Below, in pieces: positions 44,049-52,493 of a stretch of DNA of 64,000 nt (position 1 is its first letter; each line of letters starts with the position of its first letter). The position numbers were made by a program, and so were the translations under genes. Source of the stretch: Chryseobacterium antibioticum (lineage in GTDB: Bacteria > Bacteroidota > Bacteroidia > Flavobacteriales > Weeksellaceae); contig NZ_JABBGI010000017.1 of assembly GCF_012927325.1 (NCBI RefSeq), positions 57,259 through 121,258 on the forward strand. The letters are read 5' to 3'. Below the pieces are notes generated by a model. It did not search any database and was not told the DNA's origin. It saw only the letters and a program-made list of their open reading frames with translations.

Positions 44049-44777
44049 ATGAAAACAGTATATCATAAAGCAGATTCAAGAGGCCATGCAGATCACGGCT
44101 GGCTAAACAGCTACCACACATTCAGCTTTGCCAATTATCAAAACAAAGACAGAATGAATTTTGGTGTTTTAAGAGTGTTGAACGACGATACCGTTTCACA
44201 GGGAATGGGATTTGGAACACACCCGCACAGGGATATGGAAATTATATCAATTCCTTTGGAAGGAGATTTGGAACACAAAGATTCAATGGGAACCACTGCC
44301 GTTATCAAAAAAGGAGAGATTCAGGTAATGAGCGCAGGAACAGGGGTAATGCATAGCGAGTACAATAAAAATAAAGACGAAGCAGTAAAGTTTCTGCAGA
44401 TCTGGGTTTTTCCTAAAGAAGTGAATGTGGAACCTAGATATGATCAGAAAAGCATCAAAGAGGGCGAAAAAATCAACGGGTTCCAGCAGATCTTATCTCC
44501 AAACAAAAATGATGACGGAGTATGGATCCATCAGGATGCATGGTTTAATTTGGCTAATTTCAAAGCAGGAAACGGCAAAAATTATATGTTGAACAAAAAA
44601 GGAAACGGAGTCTATGCTTTCGTTCTGAAAGGAAGTGCCAAAGTAGGAGACAGAGTGTTGAATGAAAGAGACGGATTAGGAATCTGGGATACTCAGAGCT
44701 TTAATATCGAAGCAGTAGATGACGCTGAGATCTTATTAATGGAAGTACCGATGGAAGTACCGGCTTATTTAAAGTAA
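44049..44777 (+). CDS. pirin family protein (bicupin)
   Basis: 242 residues, cytosolic. The N-terminal pirin domain carries the metal ligands in FGTHPHRDMEIISIPLEG (two His) and the matching His/Glu in GVMHSEYNK; HPHRDME is the family signature. Bacterial pirins of this type often have quercetinase-like or redox-sensing roles, but the substrate is not known. It precedes an FMN reductase by 54 bases, so the two probably form a redox-stress operon. Confidence 0.9.
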   Translation: MKTVYHKADSRGHADHGWLNSYHTFSFANYQNKDRMNFGVLRVLNDDTVSQGMGFGTHPHRDMEIISIPLEGDLEHKDSMGTTAVIKKGEIQVMSAGTGVMHSEYNKNKDEAVKFLQIWVFPKEVNVEPRYDQKSIKEGEKINGFQQILSPNKNDDGVWIHQDAWFNLANFKAGNGKNYMLNKKGNGVYAFVLKGSAKVGDRVLNERDGLGIWDTQSFNIEAVDDAEILLMEVPMEVPAYLK

Positions 44778-44831
44778 CATTAACGAATCTTCGTAATAAA
44801 ATAGAACACAGTATATAAAAATAAACAATAA

Positions 44832-45383
44832 ATGAAAGTTTTAGCAATAGCAGGAAGCAATTCAGATGCATCAATGAACAGACAGTTGGTAGCCTATGCA
44901 TCATCTCTTTTTGAAAATGCAGAAGTAGAAGTAATAGATTTGAACCCTTTCGAAATGCCCATTTATAAGCATGAAAGAGAATTAACAGGAGGTGTTCCTC
45001 AAGAAGCAAAGGATTTTGCCTCAAAAATTGACGGAGCAGATCTTCTTTTGGTATCATTACCTGAGCACAACGGAACTTATTCTACAGCCTTCAAAAATGT
45101 ATTCGACTGGGTATCCAGAATCAAAGACAGAACGGTATTTAATCAAGTGCCCATGTTATTGATGTCCACCTCTCCGGGAGGCAGAGGCGGAGCAGGAGTT
45201 TTAGAGGCGGCATCGAAGCGTTTTCCTTCTCATGGTGGAAATATTGTAGAAACTTTCTCACTTCCTTTCTTTAATGACAACTTTGATAAAGCTGCACAGA
45301 AGATTTCTAATGAAGAGAAAGACAGCGAATTAAAAGATAAAATCAAGAAGATTGCAGCCATTGAAACCATCCTTGAAAAATAG
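44832..45383 (+). CDS. NAD(P)H-dependent FMN reductase / quinone reductase family
   Basis: 183 residues, flavodoxin-like fold. The FMN phosphate loop AGSNSDASMNRQL is at 7-19, LPEHNGTYSTAFKNVFDWVSR and STSPGGRGGAG follow, as in the NADPH-dependent FMN reductase family. Likely an azo- or quinone-reductase cytosolic enzyme, paired with the pirin gene. Confidence 0.9.
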   Translation: MKVLAIAGSNSDASMNRQLVAYASSLFENAEVEVIDLNPFEMPIYKHERELTGGVPQEAKDFASKIDGADLLLVSLPEHNGTYSTAFKNVFDWVSRIKDRTVFNQVPMLLMSTSPGGRGGAGVLEAASKRFPSHGGNIVETFSLPFFNDNFDKAAQKISNEEKDSELKDKIKKIAAIETILEK

Positions 45384-45408
45384 AGTTTGAATATTAATTT
45401 AAAATTAC

Positions 45409-45416
45409 TATTTTTG
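45409..45416 (+). promoter_or_regulatory. promoter element of the mini-transcript
   Basis: TATTTTTG, matching TAnnTTTG, 14 bases before the ATG of the 24-codon frame. Confidence 0.55.
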
Positions 45417-45421
45417 CAAAA

Positions 45422-45545
45422 AGAAAAAAGATGAAAATTCAGACCACTTTTAAAGAATGTTTCTCAGAGAAAGGGAAAACTGTGGACTCTGAAATTCTGA
45501 GATAAAATAACGGCCGATAATCTACCAAGATTGTCGGCTTTTTTA
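45422..45545 (+). ncRNA. candidate small RNA or dwarf-ORF transcript
   Basis: A promoter element (45409-45416) and a terminator (45513-45538 plus T tract) bracket only about 125 bases. Inside is a 24-codon frame (45431-45505, MKIQTTFKECFSEKGK...) and nested pairings CTCAG/CTGAG and CAGAG/CTCTG that would fold the RNA. Either a structured small RNA or a very small protein is possible; I recognise neither. It lies ahead of the purine cluster. Confidence 0.4.
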
Positions 45546-45548
45546 TTT
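45513..45548 (+). terminator. terminator of the mini-transcript
   Basis: 11-pair stem GCCGATAATCT/AGATTGTCGGC (one G-U), 4-base loop, then TTTTTTATTTT. Confidence 0.85.
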
Positions 45549-45582
45549 TCTAAATCTGGATAAAAAGTAATTATAGAAATAA

Positions 45583-45667
45583 AATGTACCAATGTATCAA
45601 TATTCCAGTTTTTTGGTTTTCCAGACAAGATGATTGTTACATTGTTAAACTGATACATTGCTACATT
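45583..45667. repeat. inverted repeat upstream of purM (AATGTACCAATGTATCA family)
   Basis: 45583-45599 and 45651-45667 are reverse complements over 17 bases with one mismatch. The unit recurs in the purM-purN and purN-purH spacers. Its right arm ends 16 bases before the purM ATG. Confidence 0.75.
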
Positions 45668-45683
45668 AATAAAATTATTAAAC

Positions 45684-46676
45684 ATGAGCAACACTTACAA
45701 ATCGGCAGGCGTAGACAAAGAAGAAGGGTACAAAACGGTTGATAAGATCAAAAAAGCAGTAGGCGAAACCCACAACTCAAATGTATTGAACCATTTGGGA
45801 AGTTTTGGAGCTTTCTATGAGATCGGAGGATATAAAAATCCAGTGCTGGTTTCAGGAACAGACGGAGTAGGAACCAAGCTGAAAGTAGCTTTGGATACCA
45901 AACAGTATGATTCTATCGGCATCGACTGTTTCGCAATGTGTGCCAACGATATCCTTTGCCACGGTGCTAAACCCTTATTTTTCTTAGATTATCTGGCTTG
46001 TGGAAAGCTTGATTCAGAAGTTGCTGCTGAAATCGTTCTTGGAATGGTGAAAGCATGTAAGGACAACAATTGCGCATTGATAGGTGGTGAAACTGCTGAA
46101 ATGCCGGGAATGTACCAGCCGGGAGATTATGATGTTGCAGGATTCTGTGTAGGAATCGTTGAAAAAGACCAGATCATTGACGGTTCTACCATCAAGACCG
46201 GAAATAAGATCATCGCTTTGCCAAGCTCAGGATTCCACTCCAACGGATTTTCATTAGTAAGAAAAGTATTCCCTAACTTCGAAGAAGAGTTTGAAAGAAA
46301 ACCTTTATACGAAACCCTTTTAGTACCTACAAGATTATATTATAAAGACATCCATAAAGTATTGGAAGAAGTAAAAGTTTCCGGTATTGCCCACATTACA
46401 GGAGGCGGTCTTTATGAAAATGTTCCGAGAATTATTCCTGAAGGACTGTGTGCTTCTATCGATGCTGCCAAGATCAAAATTCCTAGCATTATGCTTGAAT
46501 TGGAAAAAAGAGGTGGAGTATCTCGTGAGGAAATGTTCGGAACCTTCAATATGGGAGTGGGGATGATCATTGTTGCAGATGCAGAGCACGCTGAAAAAGT
46601 ATTGCACCTTTTAGATGATGCTTACGAAATCGGTGAGATCACGGAAGGAAGCGAGAAAATCAATATAACAATATAA
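45684..46676 (+). CDS. purM: phosphoribosylformylglycinamidine cyclo-ligase (AIR synthetase)
   Basis: Fifth step of purine synthesis: FGAM plus ATP to AIR. 330 residues with the PurM family pattern (SGTDGVGTKLKVA, GIDCFAMCANDILCHGA, GGETAEMPGMY, HITGGGLYENVPRI). The last residues INITI and the stop codon are encoded by the first copies of an 8-base tandem repeat (46662-46685), so the C-terminus is set by repeat DNA. purN follows after 76 bases of repeat. Confidence 0.96.
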   Translation: MSNTYKSAGVDKEEGYKTVDKIKKAVGETHNSNVLNHLGSFGAFYEIGGYKNPVLVSGTDGVGTKLKVALDTKQYDSIGIDCFAMCANDILCHGAKPLFFLDYLACGKLDSEVAAEIVLGMVKACKDNNCALIGGETAEMPGMYQPGDYDVAGFCVGIVEKDQIIDGSTIKTGNKIIALPSSGFHSNGFSLVRKVFPNFEEEFERKPLYETLLVPTRLYYKDIHKVLEEVKVSGIAHITGGGLYENVPRIIPEGLCASIDAAKIKIPSIMLELEKRGGVSREEMFGTFNMGVGMIIVADAEHAEKVLHLLDDAYEIGEITEGSEKINITI

Positions 46677-46751
46677 CAATATAACAATGTACCAGTGTAC
46701 CAATTGAATTCATTGTTACATTGCTAGACTGATACATTGTTACATTCACAA
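46662..46751. repeat. tandem and inverted repeats between purM and purN
   Basis: Three AATATAAC units (46662-46685) run into AATGTACCAGTGTACC, and a loose complement (GATACATTGTTACATT, 46731-46746) closes the spacer. About 36 bases from 46676 on are repeated exactly downstream of purN. Confidence 0.8.
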
Positions 46752-46752
46752 C

Positions 46753-47316
46753 ATGAAAAACATCGTTATACTCGTTTCAGGTTCCGGTACCAATCTGCAG
46801 AGAATCATAGATACCATTGACAGCGGAGAGATCCAAAATGCAAAAGTATCTTTGGTCGTGGCAGACAGAGAATGCTTCGGACTTGAAAGAGCCAAAAATC
46901 ATCATATAGAAAACGTTCTGATTCCCAGAGGAAAAAATTTCAGCAGTGAATTAGGGAATAGGATTCCAAAAGATACAGATCTGATCGTATTGGCTGGATT
47001 CTTATCCATCCTGAAACCTGAATTCTGTGAAAACTGGAGTGGTAAAATTATCAATATTCATCCGGCACTGCTTCCTAAATTCGGAGGGAAAGGAATGTGG
47101 GGAATGAATGTTCATCATGCCGTTATTGAAGCCGGGGAAAAAGAAAGCGGTGCAACCGTACATTTTGTAACTCCTGGAATTGATGAAGGAGAAGCGATTC
47201 TTCAAAAATCATTTGAAGTGACAGCAGAGGACACTCCGGAAACAATAGCAGAGAAAGTTCACCATATTGAATATGAAATATTTCCAAAAGCCATCAACAA
47301 AGTTTTAGGAAATTAA
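46753..47316 (+). CDS. purN: phosphoribosylglycinamide formyltransferase, folate-dependent
   Basis: Third step of purine synthesis: GAR plus 10-formyl-THF to FGAR. 187 residues with VLVSGSGTNLQRI-like ILVSGSGTNLQ at the N-terminus and the catalytic INIHPALLPKFGG (Asn/His) followed by GATVHFVTPGIDEG with the catalytic Asp. Flanked on both sides by the same repeat, 660 bases apart. Confidence 0.95.
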   Translation: MKNIVILVSGSGTNLQRIIDTIDSGEIQNAKVSLVVADRECFGLERAKNHHIENVLIPRGKNFSSELGNRIPKDTDLIVLAGFLSILKPEFCENWSGKIINIHPALLPKFGGKGMWGMNVHHAVIEAGEKESGATVHFVTPGIDEGEAILQKSFEVTAEDTPETIAEKVHHIEYEIFPKAINKVLGN

Positions 47317-47320
47317 ATAA

Positions 47321-47375
47321 TAATGTACCAATATAACAATGTACCAGTGTACCAATTGAATTCACTGTTACATTT
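47321..47375. repeat. direct repeat copy downstream of purN
   Basis: The core (CAATATAACAATGTACC onward) is identical to the copy between purM and purN for about 36 bases, then diverges. It makes purN sit between two direct repeats. Confidence 0.8.
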
Positions 47376-47403
47376 TTAAGAAAAAATCTAAGTAAATAAA
47401 AGT

Positions 47404-47514
47404 AAGGCCGGGGGTGAAAGACCGGGCTACAGTTTGAAATAGCTGTAAAAAGTAAAAATTGAAAGCAAAAGTCCCGAAGGGACGATTTAATCAAGCATAG
47501 GAGTAAATCCTATG
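47404..47514. repeat. GC-rich and double-hairpin repeat upstream of purH
   Basis: A GC-rich stretch (GGCCGGGGGTGAAAGACCGGG, about 47406-47426) is followed by two adjacent hairpins: GTCCC-GAA-GGGAC (47471-47483) and CATAGG/CCTATG (47496-47501 with 47509-47514). Base composition differs sharply from the surroundings. This resembles dispersed repeats known from other Bacteroidota; it could also act as an mRNA structure ahead of purH. Confidence 0.55.
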
Positions 47515-47537
47515 TGAAAAAAAATCAAAAAGTAAAA

Positions 47538-49055
47538 ATGAGTAAAAAGAGAGTTTTAATCAGTGTTTCTGACAAAAGCGGATTGATCGAGTTCGCCCAG
47601 TTCTTGGAAGCCCAGAATTATGAGTTGATTTCTACAGGAGGAACGTTCAAACATTTGAAAGACGCTGGTTTAAATCCGATTCAGATCGATGAGGTAACCA
47701 ATTTCCCTGAAATGCTGGACGGAAGAGTGAAAACCCTTCACCCCAAAGTTCACGGAGGTCTTTTAGCAGTTCGTTCCAATGAAGAGCACATGAAAACCGT
47801 TCAGGAGCACGGAATAGATCTGATCGATATGGTAATCGTGAATCTTTATCCTTTCTTTGAAAATGTAAACAAAGACATTTCTTTACATGAGAAAGTAGAG
47901 TTTATCGATATCGGAGGTCCTTCAATGCTTCGTTCTGCGGCTAAGAATTTCGATTCTGTTACCGTAATTACCGATGTGGAAGATTATGCAACGGTAAAGC
48001 TTGAAATGGAACAGAACGGTGATACGTACATCGAAACACGCAAAAAGCTTGCAGGAAAAGTATTCAACCTTACTTCAGCTTATGACGGGGCTATTTCAAG
48101 AATGCTTTTAGATGAAGAATATCCTACGTATCTTAATGCTTCATATAAAAAAGCATCTGATCTACGATATGGTGAAAACCCTCACCAAACTGCTGCTTAC
48201 TACGTTTCTACATTTGAGAACGGGGCGATGAAAGATTTCGAACAGCTTGGCGGTAAAGAACTTTCTTTCAACAACCTTCGTGATATGGACCTTTGCTGGA
48301 AAGTAGTAACGGAATTCAAAGAAGAAATGGCATGCTGCGCAGTGAAGCATTCTACACCTTGTGGCGTAGCGATCGGAACTTCAGCATTGGAAACCTATCA
48401 GAAAACTTTCGAATGTGATCCGGTTTCTATTTTTGGCGGAATTGTTGCAATGAACTACAAGATCGATGCAGCAACTGCAGAAGAACTGAACAAAACATTC
48501 CTAGAGATTGTAATGGCTCCGGACTTTGATGAAGCAGCTCTTGAAGTTCTAAGAAAAAAGAAAAACCTAAGAATTATAAAAATCGTAAACCCTGTTTCTG
48601 ACAAACAGACTTGGGTAAAAATTGATGGAGGTATCCTGGTTCAGGATAATGACAATCATTTCTCGGACGATATCAAAGTGGTGACTGAGGTACAGCCTTC
48701 AGAAGAGCAGAAAAAAGCCCTTCTTTTCTCTCAGAGAGTCGTGAAGTACGTAAAATCAAATGCAATTGTTGTTTCCAATGGTATCCAGGCATTCGGAATC
48801 GGTGGCGGACAGGTCAACAGAATCTGGGCTACTGAACAGGCCATCGAAAGAGCAAAAGAAAAATTCACAGGAGATCTTGTTTTGGCGTCTGACGCATTTT
48901 TCCCTTTCCGTGACGTAGTAGATTTCTGCGCTAAAGAAGGAATTAAAGCAATCATCCAGCCGGGTGGAAGTGTAAAAGATCAGGACAGCATTGAAGCTGC
49001 CAATGAGCACGGTATTCCAATGATATTTACCGGGGTTAGACATTTTTTACATTAA
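47538..49055 (+). CDS. purH: bifunctional AICAR transformylase / IMP cyclohydrolase
   Basis: Last two steps to IMP. 505 residues: the N-terminal MGS-like IMP cyclohydrolase domain ([32 protein letters not shown]) and the C-terminal transformylase domain ([28 protein letters not shown] with catalytic Lys-His, and the C-terminal [18 protein letters not shown]). The frame opens 8 codons earlier at a GTG within the hairpin repeat; the ATG at 47538 gives the family start MSKKRVLIS. Confidence 0.96.
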   Translation: MSKKRVLISVSDKSGLIEFAQFLEAQNYELISTGGTFKHLKDAGLNPIQIDEVTNFPEMLDGRVKTLHPKVHGGLLAVRSNEEHMKTVQEHGIDLIDMVIVNLYPFFENVNKDISLHEKVEFIDIGGPSMLRSAAKNFDSVTVITDVEDYATVKLEMEQNGDTYIETRKKLAGKVFNLTSAYDGAISRMLLDEEYPTYLNASYKKASDLRYGENPHQTAAYYVSTFENGAMKDFEQLGGKELSFNNLRDMDLCWKVVTEFKEEMACCAVKHSTPCGVAIGTSALETYQKTFECDPVSIFGGIVAMNYKIDAATAEELNKTFLEIVMAPDFDEAALEVLRKKKNLRIIKIVNPVSDKQTWVKIDGGILVQDNDNHFSDDIKVVTEVQPSEEQKKALLFSQRVVKYVKSNAIVVSNGIQAFGIGGGQVNRIWATEQAIERAKEKFTGDLVLASDAFFPFRDVVDFCAKEGIKAIIQPGGSVKDQDSIEAANEHGIPMIFTGVRHFLH

Positions 49056-49108
49056 TTAAAATAGAATTAAAAAATAATTTGGGATTGTATTTATAGCATT
49101 CAAAATTA

Positions 49109-49116
49109 TATATTTG
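49109..49116 (+). promoter_or_regulatory. promoter element of purD
   Basis: TATATTTG with TTG at 49085-49087 (21-base spacing), 27 bases before the ATG at 49144, so purD can be transcribed apart from purH. Confidence 0.6.
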
Positions 49117-49143
49117 TAAAATAGACTAGATAATAAATAAAGT

Positions 49144-50382
49144 ATGAGAATATTAATCATAGGTGAAGGCGGTAGAGAATCTGCTTTAGCAGCAAAGCTT
49201 CAGAATGATCCAAGAATTTCTAAAATGTTTTTTGCTAACGGTAATGCTACCACCGATGTAATAGGGAAAAATGTTCATTTATCAGAGATCAAAGAACTGA
49301 GAGATTTCGCGATCAAAGAAAAGATAGATCTTACAATTGTAGGTCCTGAAGCTCCGCTTGTAGCAGGTCTGAAGGATGAATTCAAAAAGCACGATCTTAA
49401 AGTTTTCGGTCCGAACCAAAAAGTAGCGAGCCTGGAAGGAAGTAAGGCTTTCTCTAAGAAATTTATGCAGACCTATGATATCAAAACGGCTAAAGCTGTG
49501 GTATTTGATTCATACAATGATGCTAAAGAATATGTTCAGACACAGCAGTATCCTCTAGTGGTTAAGGCGAGTGGTCTTGCAGGCGGAAAAGGGGTGGTTA
49601 TTTGCGACAACATTGAAGAAGCTGAGGCTACGATCCACGACTTTATGATCAGAAGAATTTATGGAGATGCAGGAATCCGTTTGGTTATTGAAGAATATTT
49701 AGAAGGTTTTGAAGCTTCCATCATTGCATTCTCAAACGGTGAAAAGATTTTCCCTTGTATCGCTGCAAAAGATTACAAAAAAGCTGGAAACGGTGACACA
49801 GGACCCAATACGGGTGGTATGGGATCTGTAGCGCCAAGCCCTGATTTTACTCAGGAGCACTATGCTGATTTTGAAAAAAATATTTTACAAACGACTATTA
49901 ACGGTCTGAAAGGAGAAGGATTCAGCTTTAAAGGAATCATTTTCTTCGGATTAATGGTTACTAAGAACGGAACTTACCTTCTTGAATATAACATGAGATT
50001 CGGAGATCCTGAAACTCAGGTATTAATGGCATTAATGGAAAACAATCTTCTTGATGTGATCCAGGACTGTATGGATGGAAAAGATATCGAGCTTAAGTTT
50101 AAAGACGAAAAAGCGGTATGTCTTGTGATGTGTTCCGGAGGTTACCCTAGAAATATCGAAACAGGGTACGAAATTGTAGGAGAGGACAAACTCAAGCATT
50201 CTAAACTTCTATATGCAGGGGCAGTAAGAAGAGCAGACAAAGTAGTTTCTAACGGTGGAAGAGTTCTGAACATCGTTGCTACGGGAGCTACCTATGACGA
50301 CGCCCGCAAAAAGGTGTACGAAGATGCAGCCCACATTCATTTCGATTACGGTTTCTACAGAGAAGACATCGGAAAGTTTTAA
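49144..50382 (+). CDS. purD: phosphoribosylamine-glycine ligase
   Basis: Second step of purine synthesis: PRA plus glycine plus ATP to GAR. 412 residues in ATP-grasp form: N-domain MRILIIGEGGRESALA, ATP-grasp with LVVKASGLAGGKGVVI and GDTGPNTGGMGSVAPSP, metal-binding YNMRFGDPETQ. Strong terminator after the stop. Part of the purM-N-H-D-guaA cluster. Confidence 0.96.
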   Translation: MRILIIGEGGRESALAAKLQNDPRISKMFFANGNATTDVIGKNVHLSEIKELRDFAIKEKIDLTIVGPEAPLVAGLKDEFKKHDLKVFGPNQKVASLEGSKAFSKKFMQTYDIKTAKAVVFDSYNDAKEYVQTQQYPLVVKASGLAGGKGVVICDNIEEAEATIHDFMIRRIYGDAGIRLVIEEYLEGFEASIIAFSNGEKIFPCIAAKDYKKAGNGDTGPNTGGMGSVAPSPDFTQEHYADFEKNILQTTINGLKGEGFSFKGIIFFGLMVTKNGTYLLEYNMRFGDPETQVLMALMENNLLDVIQDCMDGKDIELKFKDEKAVCLVMCSGGYPRNIETGYEIVGEDKLKHSKLLYAGAVRRADKVVSNGGRVLNIVATGATYDDARKKVYEDAAHIHFDYGFYREDIGKF

Positions 50383-50396
50383 AATAAATCACGAAA

Positions 50397-50428
50397 AAAG
50401 ATTTGGAACGTTTCCAAGTCTTTTTTTG
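50397..50428 (+). terminator. terminator of purD
   Basis: AGATTTGGAA/TTCCAAGTCT stem (50399-50408 with 50412-50421, one T-G pair) and seven T. Confidence 0.85.
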
Positions 50429-50452
50429 TAAAACAGTCAATATTCAGATACC

Positions 50453-50508
50453 AGATGTAAGATATCAGATTCCAGACGTTCAAGTCTGAAATCTGATATC
50501 TTACATCT
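50453..50508. repeat. 25-base near-perfect palindrome upstream of guaA
   Basis: 50453-50477 and 50484-50508 are reverse complements at 24 of 25 positions around a 6-base loop. The core ATATCAGATTTCAGAC belongs to the dispersed family also found at 25352, 56748, 59711, 61171 and 61266. It lies between the purD terminator and the guaA start. Confidence 0.85.
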
Positions 50509-50544
50509 GACATCATTTATTAATCATCATTTATCATTTATAAA

Positions 50545-52074
50545 ATGAACAACGGTATTATCATATTAGATTTCGGATCACAGTACAATCAGCTTATCGG
50601 AAGAAGAATCCGTGAGATGGGGGTATATTCTGAAATCCTTCCTTTCAACACACCTTTACAGGATATTCTTGCTAAACAGCCGAAAGGGATTATCCTTTCC
50701 GGGGGACCAAGTTCTGTGAACGCAGAAAATGCCCACTTGGTAGAAAAAGAACTATATGAACAAGGGATTCCTGTATTGGGGATTTGCTACGGAATGCAGC
50801 TTACAGCTCATCTTTTAGGTGGAAAAGTAAATAAAGGTGAAAAAGGAGAGTACGGAAAAGCTCATTTAGATATTATTAAAGAAAGTGCTTTGTTAAAAGG
50901 AGTTACTCAGAATTCTATTGTATGGATGAGTCACTTTGACGAAGTAGGAGAGCTGCCTGCAGGGTTTGAATTAAATGCAAAATCAGGAGTAATGGCCTCT
51001 ATTTCCAATGAAGACAGAAAAATCTACTGTGTTCAGTTTCACCCGGAAGTTTCCCATACGGAAGAAGGCGGAAAAATGCTTGAAAACTTTGTTTTCGCGA
51101 TCTGTGATGCTGAGAAAAACTGGAAACTGACGAACTATATCGAAAAAACAGTTGCAGAAATCAAAGAAAGAGTAGGAGACAACAAAGTAATCCTTGGTCT
51201 TTCAGGAGGAGTAGATTCTTCTGTAGCAGCCGTTTTAATTCACAAAGCAATCGGTGATCAATTACAGTGTATCTTTGTTGATACAGGTTTATTGAGAAAG
51301 AATGAAGACGTAAAAGTAATGGAAAATTACGGCGAGCATTTTAATATGAATATTAAATTGGTTGACGCTTCTGAAAGATTCTTATCTAAATTAGCCGGAG
51401 TTGACGATCCTGAACAAAAAAGAAAGATCATCGGAAACGAGTTTATCCATGTTTTTGATGAAGAATCTCATAAAATCGAAGGGGCTAAATTCTTGGCACA
51501 AGGAACAATTTACCCAGACGTTATCGAAAGTCAGTCAGTAAACGGACCATCAGCAGTAATCAAATCTCACCACAACGTTGGTGGACTTCCAGAAGAAATG
51601 GAATTTGAACTGTTGGAGCCTTTAAGAGAACTTTTCAAGGATGAAGTAAGAAAGGTTGGGGAAGAATTAGGTATTCCTCATCATTTGGTACACAGACACC
51701 CTTTCCCTGGTCCAGGTTTAGGAATCAGAATTTTAGGAGCTGTAGACGCTGAAAAAGTGAAAATCCTTCAGGAAGCTGATGATATTTTCATTGAAGAATT
51801 ATACAAAAATGATCTTTATGAAAAAGTATCCCAGGCTTTTGTAGTCCTTCTTCCTGTGAAATCAGTAGGAGTAATGGGGGACGAAAGAACGTATGAATAC
51901 ACCGCTGTAGTTCGTTCTGCCAACACCATCGATTTTATGACGGCAACGTGGAGCAGACTTCCTTACGAGTTCCTGGATACAGTATCCAGCAGAATCATCA
52001 ACGAAGTAAGAGGAATCAACAGAGTAGCTTACGATATTTCAAGCAAACCACCTGCAACGATTGAGTGGGAGTAA
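50545..52074 (+). CDS. guaA: GMP synthase (glutamine-hydrolysing)
   Basis: XMP plus glutamine plus ATP to GMP. 509 residues: class I glutamine amidotransferase domain with ILSGGPSSV, the nucleophile Cys81 in GICYGMQ and His/Glu in QFHPEVSHTE; ATP pyrophosphatase domain with the PP-loop LSGGVDSS near 219-226; C-terminal dimerisation domain ending in RVAYDISSKPPATIEWE. Confidence 0.97.
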   Translation: MNNGIIILDFGSQYNQLIGRRIREMGVYSEILPFNTPLQDILAKQPKGIILSGGPSSVNAENAHLVEKELYEQGIPVLGICYGMQLTAHLLGGKVNKGEKGEYGKAHLDIIKESALLKGVTQNSIVWMSHFDEVGELPAGFELNAKSGVMASISNEDRKIYCVQFHPEVSHTEEGGKMLENFVFAICDAEKNWKLTNYIEKTVAEIKERVGDNKVILGLSGGVDSSVAAVLIHKAIGDQLQCIFVDTGLLRKNEDVKVMENYGEHFNMNIKLVDASERFLSKLAGVDDPEQKRKIIGNEFIHVFDEESHKIEGAKFLAQGTIYPDVIESQSVNGPSAVIKSHHNVGGLPEEMEFELLEPLRELFKDEVRKVGEELGIPHHLVHRHPFPGPGLGIRILGAVDAEKVKILQEADDIFIEELYKNDLYEKVSQAFVVLLPVKSVGVMGDERTYEYTAVVRSANTIDFMTATWSRLPYEFLDTVSSRIINEVRGINRVAYDISSKPPATIEWE

Positions 52075-52097
52075 TTTCACTTTAATTTTTATAATAT

Positions 52098-52127
52098 AAA
52101 TTCTGCCCTAAGGCAGAATTTTTTTTA
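52098..52127. terminator. terminator between guaA and the small membrane protein
   Basis: AAATTCTGCC/GGCAGAATTT (52098-52107 with 52112-52121), 4-base loop, long T run. Confidence 0.85.
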
Positions 52128-52138
52128 TGATATTAAGT

Positions 52139-52420
52139 TTAAAATTGTTTTATAGAAAATACTATAAATACAATACCTATTAAGATTAGTAAAAAATATA
52201 TTCCTTTAAATATCTTGTTCTCACCAACAATAAAATAACTTATCAATATTGATAATCCTGAAAAAAAATAAAGGAAATTTTTCCCGTCAAGACTATTGAG
52301 ATTTGAACTGAATAATAAATTTAAATTGTGAGAAACATTATTTGCTGAGGCCGAATTAAAAAAAAATAGGGTAAAAATTATTAGAACTGCTATAGAATGA
52401 ATCAGACGATATATTTTCAT
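52139..52420 (-). CDS. small membrane protein of unknown function
   Basis: 93 residues with an N-terminal signal or membrane helix (LIHSIAVLIIFTLFFFNSASA) and two more hydrophobic helices (about 50-65 and 71-90). Codon use is more AT-rich than in neighbouring genes. No family recognised. The ATG at 52420 and convergent terminator support a real gene, but it is short and could be spurious. Confidence 0.55.
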   Translation of the reverse strand: MKIYRLIHSIAVLIIFTLFFFNSASANNVSHNLNLLFSSNLNSLDGKNFLYFFSGLSILISYFIVGENKIFKGIYFLLILIGIVFIVFSIKQF

Positions 52421-52493
52421 TTTTATGGATGTGTTTTGGTAATAAGTTTCTCTGCTGATTATTTTTCCTTAAATTTAAATAAAATTACGTCAA

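Noticed and set aside
44701..45057. 118-codon minus-strand frame antisense to pirin and the FMN reductase
   Set aside because: Leu-rich shadow of two well-recognised genes.
45464..45694. 76-codon minus-strand frame across the mini-transcript and the purM inverted repeat
   Set aside because: It crosses a terminator hairpin and a repeat, and has no protein-like pattern.
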